NCBI RefSeq assembly: GCF_937888285.1
Contig: NZ_CALART010000098.1
Span: 13,697-77,696 of the forward strand
Length of the DNA: 64,000 bases
Direction: 5' to 3'
Source of the DNA: an uncultured Aquimonas sp.
Lineage (GTDB): Bacteria > Pseudomonadota > Gammaproteobacteria > Xanthomonadales > Xanthomonadaceae
Each line of letters opens with the position of its first letter. The first letter of the stretch is position 1. The notes under the pieces were generated by a model. It was not told where the DNA came from and searched no databases. It saw only the letters and a list, made by a program, of their open reading frames with translations. Shown here in pieces: positions 21,504-29,280 of this stretch. Made by a program: the position numbers and the translations under genes.

Positions 21504-22241
21504 TTACTGCTTCGGCGCGGCCGCCATCGCCTCCAGGCGCTGCAGCAGCTGGTCCGGCGGCATGTAGCCGCCGAGCTGGGTGCCGTCCTCGGTGAACACC
21601 GCCGGGGTACCGGTCACGCCGATCTGCTGCGACAGCGTGTACTGGTCGGCGATCGGGTTCTCGCACTCCTTGCGGTCCAGCGGCTGCCCGGCCTTGGCGT
21701 CGGTCATGGCCTTCTGCTGGTTGGTCGAGCAGTACACCGAAACCGCTTTCTGGTAGCTCTCGGAATTGATGCCGGCGCGCGGAAAAAACAGGTACTCGAT
21801 GGCGATGCCGGCGCTGTTGTACTCGGTCATGTGCTCATGCATCTTGCGGCAGTAGCCACAGTCGATGTCGGTGAACACGGTGAGGGTGTACTTGGGGTTC
21901 GGCGGCGCAAACACGATGCGGCCGGTGGTGACCTGGGCCAGCGCCTCGCGACGGACCTTGGAACGGCTGGCTTCGGTGACATCGACCCGGTTGGGGATGT
22001 CGAACAGCGAGCCCTGGATCAGGTAGCGGCCGTCGGCGGTCACATAGACCACGCGACCTTCGATGGTGACCTCGTAGAGGTTCGGCACCACCGACTCGGA
22101 CACGCTGTCGATCTTGGCATTCGGCACCAGGGTTTCGATGGCACCGCGCACCGCGGACTCACCGGACTGCGCGAAGGCGGGCGTGGCGGTGGCCACGAAA
22201 CTCAGGGCGGCGATCACGGCGCCGGCAAGGATGCGGGTCAT
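21504..22241 (-). CDS. dsbC: Thiol:disulfide interchange protein DsbC/DsbG family
   Basis: 245 residues. Signal peptide MTRILAGAVIAALSFVATAT with cleavage after AFA. An N-terminal dimerisation domain (PNLYEVTIEGRVVYVTADGR) leads to a thioredoxin fold with the active site DCGYCRK and cis-proline loop GVTGTPAVF. A second cysteine pair (YCSTNQ and KECENP) matches the structural disulphide of DsbC. It isomerises wrong disulphides in periplasmic proteins and would serve the many disulphide-bearing secreted proteins here. It follows xerD by 138 bp on the same strand. DsbC is favoured over DsbG by the CGYC sequence. Confidence 0.95.
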   Translation of the reverse strand: MTRILAGAVIAALSFVATATPAFAQSGESAVRGAIETLVPNAKIDSVSESVVPNLYEVTIEGRVVYVTADGRYLIQGSLFDIPNRVDVTEASRSKVRREALAQVTTGRIVFAPPNPKYTLTVFTDIDCGYCRKMHEHMTEYNSAGIAIEYLFFPRAGINSESYQKAVSVYCSTNQQKAMTDAKAGQPLDRKECENPIADQYTLSQQIGVTGTPAVFTEDGTQLGGYMPPDQLLQRLEAMAAAPKQ

Positions 22242-22381
22242 GCGGTTCCTCGAAGCTGGATGGGGCCGGCGGACTGCGGGCCTGTCGCGCTGCGACCGTG
22301 CCCCGGGCCGGAAAGTTCAGTGCCGCGCCAGACGCGGGCGGCGCGAGTGTACCCGAGCCGACCGCCCTGCCGGCGGCGCCC

Positions 22382-23365
22382 TCAGCCGCGCGGATGGTGC
22401 TGGCTGTGCAGGCGCTTCAGGCCTTCACGCGCGACAAAGGTGTAGATCTGCGTGGTCGACAGGCTGCTGTGGCCCAGCAGCATCTGCAGGGCGCGCAGAT
22501 CGGCGCCGTGATTCAGCAGATGGGTGGCGAACGCGTGCCGCAGGGTGTGCGGGCTGACGCGCTCGCCCGGAATGCCGGCGCGCAGTGCCAACTGCTTCAC
22601 GCCGTGCCAGAACATCTGCCGGCTCATGCCCTCGCCCAGCCGCGACAGGAACAGGGCCAGCGGCTGGCGGCCGCGCGCCAGCAGCGGGCGGGACTCGTCC
22701 AGATAGCGCTGCAGCCAGTGCTGGGCCTCCTCGCCCATCGGCAGCAGGCGCTCCTTGCTGCCCTTGCCCATCACCCGCAGCACGCCCTGGCGCAGGTTGA
22801 CCGCTGCCGCCGGCAGCTCGACCAGCTCGGACACGCGCAGGCCGGTGCCGTACATCAGCTCCAGCATCGCCCGGTCGCGCAGGCCCAGCGGCGTGTCGAG
22901 CTCGGGCGCACCCAGCAGGGCCTCGACCTCGGCCTCGGTCAGCGCCTTGGGCAGGGGCCGCCCCAGCTTGGGGCTCTCGATCAGGGCCAGCGGATCGCTG
23001 GCAATGCGGTTCAGGCGCAGGGCCTGGGCGTAGAAGCGGCGCAGGCTGGATAGAAGTCGCGCGCCGCTGCGCGGGCTGTAGGCCTGGGCGCTGCGCCAAG
23101 CCAGATAGGCGTAGACCTCGCTGCGCCCGACCTCGAACAGGCCGGGGCCGTGATCCACCAGCCAGCGGGCAAAGCCTTCAAGGTCGCGCCGGTAGCTGTC
23201 CTGGGTGTTGCGCGACAGCCCGTCCTCGGCCCAGGCGCGCTCGATGAAGGCCTCGATCAGGCGCTGGTCGGCCTCGCGAGCGGGCGGCAGGGCGAGCGTG
23301 CGCTCACGACGCTCGGCGGCCGAGGCGGGTTTGGGTCGGGGCGTGGGCGTCGACGACATGGGCAT
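22382..23365 (-). CDS. xerD: Tyrosine recombinase XerD
   Basis: 327 residues from ATG 23365; the upstream extension of the frame runs into a repeat and is rejected. A SAM-like core-binding domain is followed by the catalytic domain. Visible are Arg in GTGLRVSELV, Lys in MGKGSKERLLP, HTLRHAFATHLL and the C-terminal LLGHSSLSTTQIYT with the nucleophile Tyr. The final RLHSQHHPRG closely matches the end of E. coli XerD rather than XerC. It resolves chromosome dimers at dif with XerC and FtsK. The N-terminus is about 25 residues longer than usual and Pro/Arg-rich. No dif site was seen nearby. Confidence 0.95.
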   Translation of the reverse strand: MPMSSTPTPRPKPASAAERRERTLALPPAREADQRLIEAFIERAWAEDGLSRNTQDSYRRDLEGFARWLVDHGPGLFEVGRSEVYAYLAWRSAQAYSPRSGARLLSSLRRFYAQALRLNRIASDPLALIESPKLGRPLPKALTEAEVEALLGAPELDTPLGLRDRAMLELMYGTGLRVSELVELPAAAVNLRQGVLRVMGKGSKERLLPMGEEAQHWLQRYLDESRPLLARGRQPLALFLSRLGEGMSRQMFWHGVKQLALRAGIPGERVSPHTLRHAFATHLLNHGADLRALQMLLGHSSLSTTQIYTFVAREGLKRLHSQHHPRG

Positions 23366-23379
23366 GCGCGCAAGCTTAG

Positions 23380-23563
23380 GGCAACACTGATCAAGCCCCG
23401 CCTGGGCTTGATCAGTGGTCGCGAGTCCGGCACATGTCCGGACTCGCTCGGCCACTACGCGGCGACGCCTTCGCTTCGCTGGGTCACGCTGGATCAAGCA
23501 CGTGCGTGCTCGATCCGCGGGCGCGCCTTCCTTGGCGCGCGGCAACGCTGGATTCTTCAGCGC
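23380..23563 (-). repeat. Multi-hairpin dispersed repeat, copy 2 (between xerD and the RDD gene)
   Basis: About 184 bp. Read on the minus strand it matches the copy at 21312-21458: CGCTGAAGAATCCAGCGTTG, GCGCGCCAAGGAAGGCGCGC, GATCGAGC...GCTTGATCCAGCG, GCGAGTCCGGA-type stem and CTTGATCAGTGTTGCC. It carries an extra 35-40 bp insert (about 23451-23488) that copy 1 lacks. It fills the gap between divergent xerD and the RDD gene, so their promoters must lie in or beside it. Confidence 0.8.
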
Positions 23564-23598
23564 TTCCTTGGCGAGTCGGCCCGGTATCCTTGCTGCCC

Positions 23599-24048
23599 AT
23601 GAGCACCGCCCCTGCCCGCCTCGAAGTCGAAGCCGCCACCCTGTGGCCGCGCCTGTTCGCCCTGGTCTACGACTTTTTCCCGGTGCTGGGCATCTGGTTC
23701 GCCGTGGCGGTGCTGAGCTACGCCGCAAACGGCGGCGAGCCGGTCACCCCCGGCAGCCTGGGCGCCTGGCTGGAGTTCGTCGCCCTGGTCGGCGCGACCT
23801 TTCTATACGCGGGGCTGTCCTGGCGCTTCGGCGGGCAGACGCTGGGGATGCGCGCCTGGCGCCTGCGCGCCGTGGATGCCCAAGGCAACCCCCCAGGCTG
23901 GCCCGCCATCGCACTGCGCTTCGGCGTCGGCGCGGTATCCCTCGCTGCCGCGGGCTTCGGCTTCGCCTGGGTGCTGATCGACCGCGAACGCCGCAGCTGG
24001 CACGAGTTGGCCTCCGGCACCCTGACCGTGCGCCTGCCCAAGCGCTGA
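23599..24048 (+). CDS. RDD family membrane protein
   Basis: 149 residues from ATG 23599, the first start after the repeat. RDD signature: LWPRLFALVYDFFPVLGIWF at the first helix, then LSWRFGGQTLGMRAWRLRAV and a third helix ending WVLIDRERRSWHELASGT. These small multi-helix proteins often have accessory transport or envelope roles, and no specific substrate is implied. It is divergent from xerD and is followed by a dyad symmetric element at 24057-24073 that seems to belong to the next gene. Confidence 0.88.
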   Translation: MSTAPARLEVEAATLWPRLFALVYDFFPVLGIWFAVAVLSYAANGGEPVTPGSLGAWLEFVALVGATFLYAGLSWRFGGQTLGMRAWRLRAVDAQGNPPGWPAIALRFGVGAVSLAAAGFGFAWVLIDRERRSWHELASGTLTVRLPKR

Positions 24049-24056
24049 ACCCGGCT

Positions 24057-24073
24057 GTCAGGCTTTTCCTGAC
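24057..24073. promoter_or_regulatory. Dyad GTCAGG-N5-CCTGAC, copy 1
   Basis: Perfect 6-bp inverted repeat with a CTTTT spacer, preceded by GCT. It lies 22 bases before a FliA-like -35 element. An identical dyad sits 23 bases before the fliC promoter at 24699-24715. It may be an operator. It could also act as a small terminator for the RDD gene, but the repeat of the whole arrangement at fliC argues for regulation. Confidence 0.55.
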
Positions 24074-24095
24074 TGCAGAGCGTGCCCGCGTTGAC

Positions 24096-24122
24096 TTAAC
24101 GCGAGCCGCAACGCGCCTACAC
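24096..24122 (+). promoter_or_regulatory. Weak FliA (sigma-28)-like promoter
   Basis: TTAA-N15-GCCTACAC against the consensus TAAA-N15-GCCGATAA: three of four and five of eight matches. It lies about 45 bases before the ATG at 24168. Support comes mainly from the same spacing to the dyad as at fliC. Confidence 0.4.
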
Positions 24123-24167
24123 TCGGCGGACTCAAGCCACCCGCGGCAATGACGCCGCAGGATCGCC

Positions 24168-24602
24168 ATGCAGATCAACGCCAAACCCACCTTCGCCGCG
24201 CAGACCACCCGCGCGCTCGACCTCGACACCCAGTCGCGCGCCAGCCAGCGTCTGGACGCGGGCCAAGCCCTGAATCCGACCGGCTCGGCCGCCAGCCAGC
24301 CGGCGCCGAACCTCGGGCTGCAGGTCGACCAGCGTATCCAGCCCGGACAGGACACCTTCGCGCTGGGCGCCGAGTTCCTGGCGCGCCCCCGTCCTCTGAG
24401 CGGAAGCACCGAGCTGGCCCGCGCCGCGCAGAGCAGTGATGCGGCATCGGCCCAGAGCCTGGAGGCCGCCCGCAGCGATACCGCGCAGCGCATCGGCGAA
24501 AGCGCCGGCCGCCTGCGCGAGCAGGCGCAGAGTTCGGGCGCACAGATGCTGAGCGCACAGGCCAACGTGCAGCCGGCGACGGTGCTGGCGCTGATGCGCT
24601 GA
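24168..24602 (+). CDS. Small flagellin-tail-like protein of unknown function
   Basis: 144 residues. The C-terminus (GAQMLSAQANVQPATVLALM then R) parallels the last residues of the FliC encoded next door (TAMLAQANQLPQNVLSLL then R), the D0 helix that binds FliS and packs the filament core. The N-terminus MQINAKPTF also loosely recalls flagellin's MQVINTNV. Between them is a Pro/Ala/Gln-rich disordered stretch and one helix (SDTAQRIGESAGRLREQAQS); the D1-D3 domains and the N-terminal D0/D1 helix are missing. It ends in its own terminator and has a promoter/dyad arrangement like fliC's. It could be an exported filament component, a FliS-binding decoy or an unrelated helix with a chance match. 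I know no named family for it. Confidence 0.7.
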   Translation: MQINAKPTFAAQTTRALDLDTQSRASQRLDAGQALNPTGSAASQPAPNLGLQVDQRIQPGQDTFALGAEFLARPRPLSGSTELARAAQSSDAASAQSLEAARSDTAQRIGESAGRLREQAQSSGAQMLSAQANVQPATVLALMR

Positions 24603-24634
24603 AGCGCGGCGCGGCTTGAGTCCACAGGCAAACA

Positions 24635-24658
24635 CCACGGGCCCTGCGGGGCCCGTGG
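24635..24658 (+). terminator. Terminator-like hairpin after the small flagellin-like gene
   Basis: 10-bp perfect stem CCACGGGCCC / GGGCCCGTGG with a TGCG loop, followed by GCGTTTCGGG. It separates this gene's transcript from fliC. Confidence 0.75.
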
Positions 24659-24698
24659 GCGTTTCGGGATGTCCGGAACGACCTGCCCCGGACCCGCT

Positions 24699-24715
24699 GT
24701 CAGGACCGCCCTGAC
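24699..24715. promoter_or_regulatory. Dyad GTCAGG-N5-CCTGAC, copy 2
   Basis: Same half sites and spacing as 24057-24073, again preceded by GCT; the spacer is ACCGC. It lies 23 bases upstream of the FliA -35 element of fliC. The GTCA...TGAC core recalls the published Pseudomonas FleQ half sites, but the spacing differs, so the binding protein is unknown. Confidence 0.55.
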
Positions 24716-24738
24716 ACGTTGGGCGCGAAACGTGGCCC

Positions 24739-24765
24739 TAAAGATTCCGACCGCGCGGACGTTAA
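24739..24765 (+). promoter_or_regulatory. FliA (sigma-28) promoter of fliC
   Basis: TAAA-N15-GACGTTAA, matching four of four at -35 and six of eight at -10 with the exact 15-bp spacer. The leader to the fliC ATG is about 90 bases. Confidence 0.8.
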
Positions 24766-24862
24766 ATGACTCAGCAGGCGCCGGGGCCTCGGCAACAGGC
24801 CATCCCCCTGCGGAATCCAGGCCCACCGGGCCAACGGAACCCGAACCCCGAGGAGAGTCATC

Positions 24863-26008
24863 ATGCAAGTCATCAACACCAACGTCGCCTCGCTGAACGC
24901 ACAGCGCAACCTGTCGACCTCCGGCTCCCAGCTGGCCACCAGCCTGCAGCGCCTGAGCTCGGGCCTGCGCATCAACAGCGCCAAGGACGACGCCGCCGGC
25001 CTCGCCATCTCCGAGCGCTTCACCAGCCAGATCCGCGGCGTCAATCAGGCCGCCCGCAACGCCAATGACGGCATCTCGCTGGCGCAGACCGCCGAAGGCG
25101 CGCTGGCCGAGGTTGGCAACAACCTGCAGCGCATCCGCGAGCTGGCCGTTCAGGCCTCGAACGGCACCAACAATCAGACCGACCGCGACGCCCTGAACGC
25201 TGAAGTCACCCAGCTGAAGGCCGAGATCCAGCGCGTCGCCGAGCAGACCAGCTTCAACGGCACCAAGCTGCTGGACGGCTCGTTCACTGCGGTGGCCTTC
25301 CAGGTCGGCGCGAACGCTGGCGAGACGATCAGCATCTCCAGCATCGCCAACGCCCAGGTGGGCGCCATCGGCGGCACCTTCACCCGCGTCACCGGCAGCT
25401 TCAATGCGACCGCCCTGACCGGCTTTGCCACCCCGATCGCAGCGGGCGGCCTGGTGCTGAATGGCACCGACGTCGGTGCGATCGGAGCTGCAGCCAACGC
25501 CCAGGAGCGTGCGGGCCAGCTGGTGGAAGCCATCAATCGCGTGTCGGCCCAGTCGGGCGTGGGCGCGTCCTACGATGCGACCACCGGCGACATCACCCTG
25601 GTCAGCAATGCCCTGGTGACGGTCACGGGCACGACCAACGACGCCACCATTGCCGGTATCGCCAACGCCTTCACCGGCACGGCATCAACCAGCACCGGCA
25701 TCACTTCGGTCAACGTGTCGAGCTTCACCGACGCCCAGCTGGCGATCGGCCAGATCGACAACGCCCTGACGGCGGTCAACTCCTCGCGCGCTGAGCTCGG
25801 TGCGATCCAGAACCGCTTCAGCTCGGTGGTGACCAACCTGCAGACGAGCTCCGAGAACCTGTCGGCCTCGCGCTCGCGCATCCGTGACGCCGACTACGCC
25901 AAGGAAACCGCCGAGCTGACCCGCGGCCAGATCCTGCAGCAGGCCGGCACCGCGATGCTGGCCCAGGCCAACCAGCTGCCGCAGAACGTCCTGAGCCTGC
26001 TGCGTTAA
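24863..26008 (+). CDS. fliC: Flagellin
   Basis: 381 residues, a short flagellin. Conserved N-terminal D0/D1 helices (MQVINTNVASLNAQRNL, LQRLSSGLRINSAKDDAAGL) and C-terminal D1/D0 (SRIRDADYAKETAELTRGQI, ending NVLSLLR) flank a variable Ala/Thr/Gly-rich centre with a small D2-like insert (ITSVNVSSFTDAQLAIG region). It forms the filament after export. The start follows AGGAG at nine bases. A FliA promoter and a dyad lie upstream and a strong hairpin downstream, so it is transcribed alone at high level. Confidence 0.98.
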   Translation: MQVINTNVASLNAQRNLSTSGSQLATSLQRLSSGLRINSAKDDAAGLAISERFTSQIRGVNQAARNANDGISLAQTAEGALAEVGNNLQRIRELAVQASNGTNNQTDRDALNAEVTQLKAEIQRVAEQTSFNGTKLLDGSFTAVAFQVGANAGETISISSIANAQVGAIGGTFTRVTGSFNATALTGFATPIAAGGLVLNGTDVGAIGAAANAQERAGQLVEAINRVSAQSGVGASYDATTGDITLVSNALVTVTGTTNDATIAGIANAFTGTASTSTGITSVNVSSFTDAQLAIGQIDNALTAVNSSRAELGAIQNRFSSVVTNLQTSSENLSASRSRIRDADYAKETAELTRGQILQQAGTAMLAQANQLPQNVLSLLR

Positions 26009-26030
26009 GGCAGGATTCCGGGCTCCACCG

Positions 26031-26055
26031 GGGGGCAGGGTCGCACCCTGCCCCC
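26031..26055 (+). terminator. Terminator after fliC
   Basis: 11-bp perfect stem GGGGGCAGGGT / ACCCTGCCCCC with a CGC loop, then TTCGG. It lies 22 bases after the stop codon and before flaG. Confidence 0.8.
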
Positions 26056-26073
26056 TTCGGTCCGAGGTGAGCC

Positions 26074-26502
26074 ATGAACACCATCAATCCACTGCTGAGC
26101 ACCTACGGCCCGGCCGCTGCCCCACGCAGCAGCGGGGCTTCGTCGCTTTCCGGGCCGCCGCAGCCCGCCGCCCCCAGCGCGCCGGCAGCCAGCGCCACCG
26201 GATCGTCGGCGCAGGCATTGCAGGGCGGCACCGCCGCGCCCGCACAGGCGGCAGCGCAGGAGCGCGAGCCGGCAGGGCGGCGCGAGTCCAGCGAAGAACT
26301 GCAGCGCCAGCTCGACGAGGTGATGAAGGATGTGCCGACCTCGCTGCGCTTCCGCGTCGACGACGACTCCAACCGCGTGGTGGTGAGCATCGTCGACCAG
26401 GAATCCGGCGACGTGATCCAGCAGATCCCGTCGGAGGTTTCGCTGCGCATCGCCCAGCGCATGGCCGAGCTCGGCTCGGGCATGATCAACGAAAGCGCCT
26501 AG
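26074..26502 (+). CDS. flaG: FlaG family flagellar protein
   Basis: 142 residues. A long disordered Ala/Ser/Pro N-terminal half precedes the FlaG domain (RFRVDDDSNRVVVSIVDQES, GDVIQQIPSEVSLRIAQRM). FlaG affects filament length or shape in other bacteria; the mechanism is not known. It begins just after the fliC terminator and is followed 20 bp later by fliD, the usual order in Pseudomonas and Xanthomonas relatives. Its hydrophilic N-terminal half is longer than in many homologues. Confidence 0.93.
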   Translation: MNTINPLLSTYGPAAAPRSSGASSLSGPPQPAAPSAPAASATGSSAQALQGGTAAPAQAAAQEREPAGRRESSEELQRQLDEVMKDVPTSLRFRVDDDSNRVVVSIVDQESGDVIQQIPSEVSLRIAQRMAELGSGMINESA

Positions 26503-26522
26503 CGCGAAGGAGTAGGGCAGCC

Positions 26523-27875
26523 ATGTCCAGCATCGGTGGCGTCGGTTCGGGCCTCGACATCCAGGGCCTGGTCAGCCAGCTCGTGGCGGCGGAGCGCGCG
26601 CCGCAGGCGCAGCGCCTGTCGCGGATCGAGTCGAGCGCCCGGGCGCAGCTGAGCTCGCTGGGCAATATCAGCAGCGTGCTGGCCCAGCTCAAGACCGCAG
26701 CCAGCGCCTTCAGCACGGCCAGCGGCTTCGGCGCGCGCACCGTCAGCCTCAGCAATGCGAATTACCTCAGCGCGACGGCCGGCCCACAGGCCCAGCAGGG
26801 CAGCTACGACATCGAAGTCGTCAGCCTGGCCCGCGCCGGCAAGCTGAGTTCGACGGCGCAGGCCACAGCAGGCACCTCGCTGGGCAGCGGCAGCCTGACG
26901 CTCAACGTCGGCAGCGCAAACTTCACGGTCAATGCCAGCGGCGGCGCGATCACCCTTGAAGGCCTGCGCGACGCCATCAACAACGCCAGCGACAACGCCG
27001 GCGTGTCGGCCAGCCTGGTCACCACCGACGACGGCGTGCGCCTGGTGCTGACCGGCCGCGAGACCGGCGCAGCCAAAGCCGTGTCGATCAGCGGCACGGG
27101 CGATCTTGATGCCTTCGCCACGGCGTTCACCGTCAACGCGGCGGCCGCCGATGCGCAGGTGCGCGTCGACGGCAACCTGGCTTCGTCCAACAGCAACACC
27201 TTCGCCTCGGTGATTCCGGGCGTGAGCTTCACCGCGACCAAGTCCGAGACCGATCCGGCCACGACCCGCACCACGCTCACCGTGGGCCGCGACGACGGCG
27301 CGGCGCGCAAGCAGGCCGAGGCTTTCGTCACCGCCGTGAACAGCGTGATGAGCACGGTCAAGGTCGCCACCCTGGCCAATCCGCAGACCGGCGTGACCTC
27401 GCCGCTGACCGGCGATGCGCTGCCGCGCTCCCTGGTCAGCCAGCTGCGCAATGCCATCGGCGCCAGCGTGCCCGGCCAGCCGGTCGGCTTCGAATCGCTG
27501 AACTCGGTGGGCATCACCTTCCAGGCCGACGGCAGCCTGAAGCTGGATGCCGCGCGATTCGATGCCGCGATGAACGCCAACCCGCAGGCCGTGGCCAAGC
27601 TGTTCAGCGGCGATGGCAGCACAGGCAAGCGCGTCGCCGATCTGGTCGACAGCTTCACCGGCACCAACGGCGTCATCACCAGCCGCAACAAAGCGATCAA
27701 TGATCGCCTGAATGACGTGACCCGCCAGCGCGAGGCCCTGGACGTCCGCATGGAGCGCGTACAGAAAACCTACCTGGCACAGTTCACGGCGATGGAAAAG
27801 ATCGTCGCGCAGCTGCAGGGCACCAGCAGCTTCCTGGCCAACCAGCTCAGCCAGCTGCCGTCTGCCGCCCGCTAA
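26523..27875 (+). CDS. fliD: Flagellar filament cap protein FliD (HAP2)
   Basis: 450 residues from ATG 26523, preceded by GAAGGAG. The longer frame upstream is flaG read in another phase. N-terminal MSSIGGVGSGLDIQGLVSQL and C-terminal IVAQLQGTSSFLANQLSQLP are the conserved coiled-coil ends, with FliD domains between. It caps the growing filament and folds flagellin subunits in place. It shares a likely transcript with flaG, fliS and the next genes. Length is typical. Confidence 0.97.
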   Translation: MSSIGGVGSGLDIQGLVSQLVAAERAPQAQRLSRIESSARAQLSSLGNISSVLAQLKTAASAFSTASGFGARTVSLSNANYLSATAGPQAQQGSYDIEVVSLARAGKLSSTAQATAGTSLGSGSLTLNVGSANFTVNASGGAITLEGLRDAINNASDNAGVSASLVTTDDGVRLVLTGRETGAAKAVSISGTGDLDAFATAFTVNAAAADAQVRVDGNLASSNSNTFASVIPGVSFTATKSETDPATTRTTLTVGRDDGAARKQAEAFVTAVNSVMSTVKVATLANPQTGVTSPLTGDALPRSLVSQLRNAIGASVPGQPVGFESLNSVGITFQADGSLKLDAARFDAAMNANPQAVAKLFSGDGSTGKRVADLVDSFTGTNGVITSRNKAINDRLNDVTRQREALDVRMERVQKTYLAQFTAMEKIVAQLQGTSSFLANQLSQLPSAAR

Positions 27876-27892
27876 ACCACGAGGACATCCCC

Positions 27893-28297
27893 ATGCACGG
27901 CGCACAGGCCTATCTGAAGCAGTACCGCAGCACCGGCCTCGAAGGTTCGGTGATCGACGCCAGCCCTCACAAACTGATCGGTTTGCTGCTCAGCGGCGCC
28001 CGCGAACGCATCGCGCTGGCCCTGGCCGCGATGAGCGAGGGCCGCATCGCCGCCAAGGGCGAGGCGATCAGCCGCGCCTGCGCGATCATCGACAGCCTGC
28101 GCGGCTCGCTCGACCACAGTGCGGGCGGAGACGTGGCCGCCAGCCTTGATGCGCTCTACGATTACGCCACCCGCCGCCTGGTCGAGGGCAATGCCGCCAA
28201 CGACCCCGGCGCGTTCAGCGAAGTGGACGGCCTTCTGGCGGAAGTCCAGGCCGCCTGGGCGGCGATCCCGCCCGAGCTGCAGCAGAAGGCCGGCTGA
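27893..28297 (+). CDS. fliS: Flagellin export chaperone FliS
   Basis: 134 residues. The FliS pattern is clear: AYLKQYRSTGLEGSVIDASP, HKLIGLLLSGARERI, KGEAISRACAIIDSLRGSLD and a final YDYATRRLVEGNAANDPGAF. It binds the C-terminal D0 helix of flagellin in the cytoplasm and delivers it to the export gate. Because the small protein at 24168 carries a similar tail, it is a possible second client. It starts 17 bp after fliD. Confidence 0.96.
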   Translation: MHGAQAYLKQYRSTGLEGSVIDASPHKLIGLLLSGARERIALALAAMSEGRIAAKGEAISRACAIIDSLRGSLDHSAGGDVAASLDALYDYATRRLVEGNAANDPGAFSEVDGLLAEVQAAWAAIPPELQQKAG

Positions 28298-28356
28298 CGC
28301 CGAGCCTTCGCTGGCGTCGAAGCCTGCCGCCCCGGCACGCACCCCGGAGACGCCCC

Positions 28357-28638
28357 ATGCGCGAGATCCTCGAACGCTTCGAAGCCTTGGCACAGCGCCT
28401 GGAGCACGGCGATATCGAGGGCGCCGAAGCCGCCCTGGCCGAGCACGATCGTGCAGTGCGCGCCGCCTTCGCCAGCCCCGAGCCCATCGACGAAACGGCG
28501 GCGCGCCGCCTGCTCGCGCGGCAGCACCAGGTGCATTCGCTGCTGCTGTCGGTGCGCGACCGCTTGGGCGAACAGCTGGGCGAGCAGCGTCGCCACCACA
28601 GCGCGCTGCATCACTACCTGCAGGACCAGGGCGAATGA
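28357..28638 (+). CDS. FliT-like flagellar chaperone or regulator
   Basis: 93 residues, all helical and charged (EILERFEALAQRLEHGDIEG, VHSLLLSVRDRLGEQLGEQR). Size, position after fliS and helical content fit FliT, the FliD chaperone, but sequence similarity in this family is low. I therefore give no symbol. Its stop overlaps the next start (ATGA), coupling it to the PilZ-like protein. Confidence 0.7.
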   Translation: MREILERFEALAQRLEHGDIEGAEAALAEHDRAVRAAFASPEPIDETAARRLLARQHQVHSLLLSVRDRLGEQLGEQRRHHSALHHYLQDQGE

Positions 28639-29198
28639 GCCCGGACGAGGCCGAGCTGCAGCTGTTTGGACAGGCGCTGGTCTGTCGCGACGAGCTGGCC
28701 TGCACCCTGACGCCAGGCCCCGAGACCGTGGCGGAGATCCAGCGCCACCAGGCCATGGCCGAACGCCTGCTGCGCAGCGCCACCCTGGCAGAGACCGCCA
28801 CCCCCGAGGACCCGGAGCACGCGCCGCAGGATGCTGCCCTGCTGCGGATCGAAGCCAAAGTCGACCTCGCCCTGGAGCTGCTCGGCCGGATGCTGGCCGC
28901 TGAACAACCGCAGTCGCCGCCGCGGCCGGTACGCTGGTCACGGCTGGGCGCGCAGATCAGCGTGGCTCAGGCCCGCGTCGTCGGCAGCCGCCATCTGCTC
29001 AGCCTGCAGCTGCCGACCGGACTGAGCCTGCCCCTGCGCCTGCCGGTGCAGGTGCTGGCCGGTGTCGAAGGCGCCGATGGCCAGCACGAACTGTGGCTCG
29101 CGTTCCCGCCTGATACCTGTGGCCTCGAGGCCGCGCTCGAGCGCTTCCTGTTCCGCCAGCATCGCCGGCAGATCGCAGCCAGCCGGCGTGGCGCCTGA
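28635..29198 (+). CDS. Atypical PilZ-like protein
   Basis: 187 residues. An N-terminal helical part with heptad character (EIQRHQAMAERLLRSATLAE, ALLRIEAKVDLALELLGRML) precedes a small beta-barrel-like domain (LGAQISVAQARVVGSRHLLS, LRLPVQVLAGVEG). Xanthomonas flagellar clusters carry atypical PilZ proteins with long helices at this position, so a c-di-GMP-linked role in motility is plausible. The canonical RxxxR and DxSxxG binding residues are not evident, so nucleotide binding is doubtful. It ends with an Arg-rich tail. The assignment rests on position and architecture. Confidence 0.62.
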   Translation: MSPDEAELQLFGQALVCRDELACTLTPGPETVAEIQRHQAMAERLLRSATLAETATPEDPEHAPQDAALLRIEAKVDLALELLGRMLAAEQPQSPPRPVRWSRLGAQISVAQARVVGSRHLLSLQLPTGLSLPLRLPVQVLAGVEGADGQHELWLAFPPDTCGLEAALERFLFRQHRRQIAASRRGA

Positions 29199-29280
29199 TT
29201 GCCCTCTGCGGTTCGGCCCCTTCGATTGGGTCAGGCTTGCGGGTGATGCAGGGCGGCCAGCCTTGCGCGTGGCGAGTATC

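Noticed and set aside
22382..23600. An integrated element or dif site linked to xerD
   Set aside because: xerD is the conserved housekeeping recombinase in normal context, with no attachment duplication, cargo genes or dif-like 28-mer recognised around it.
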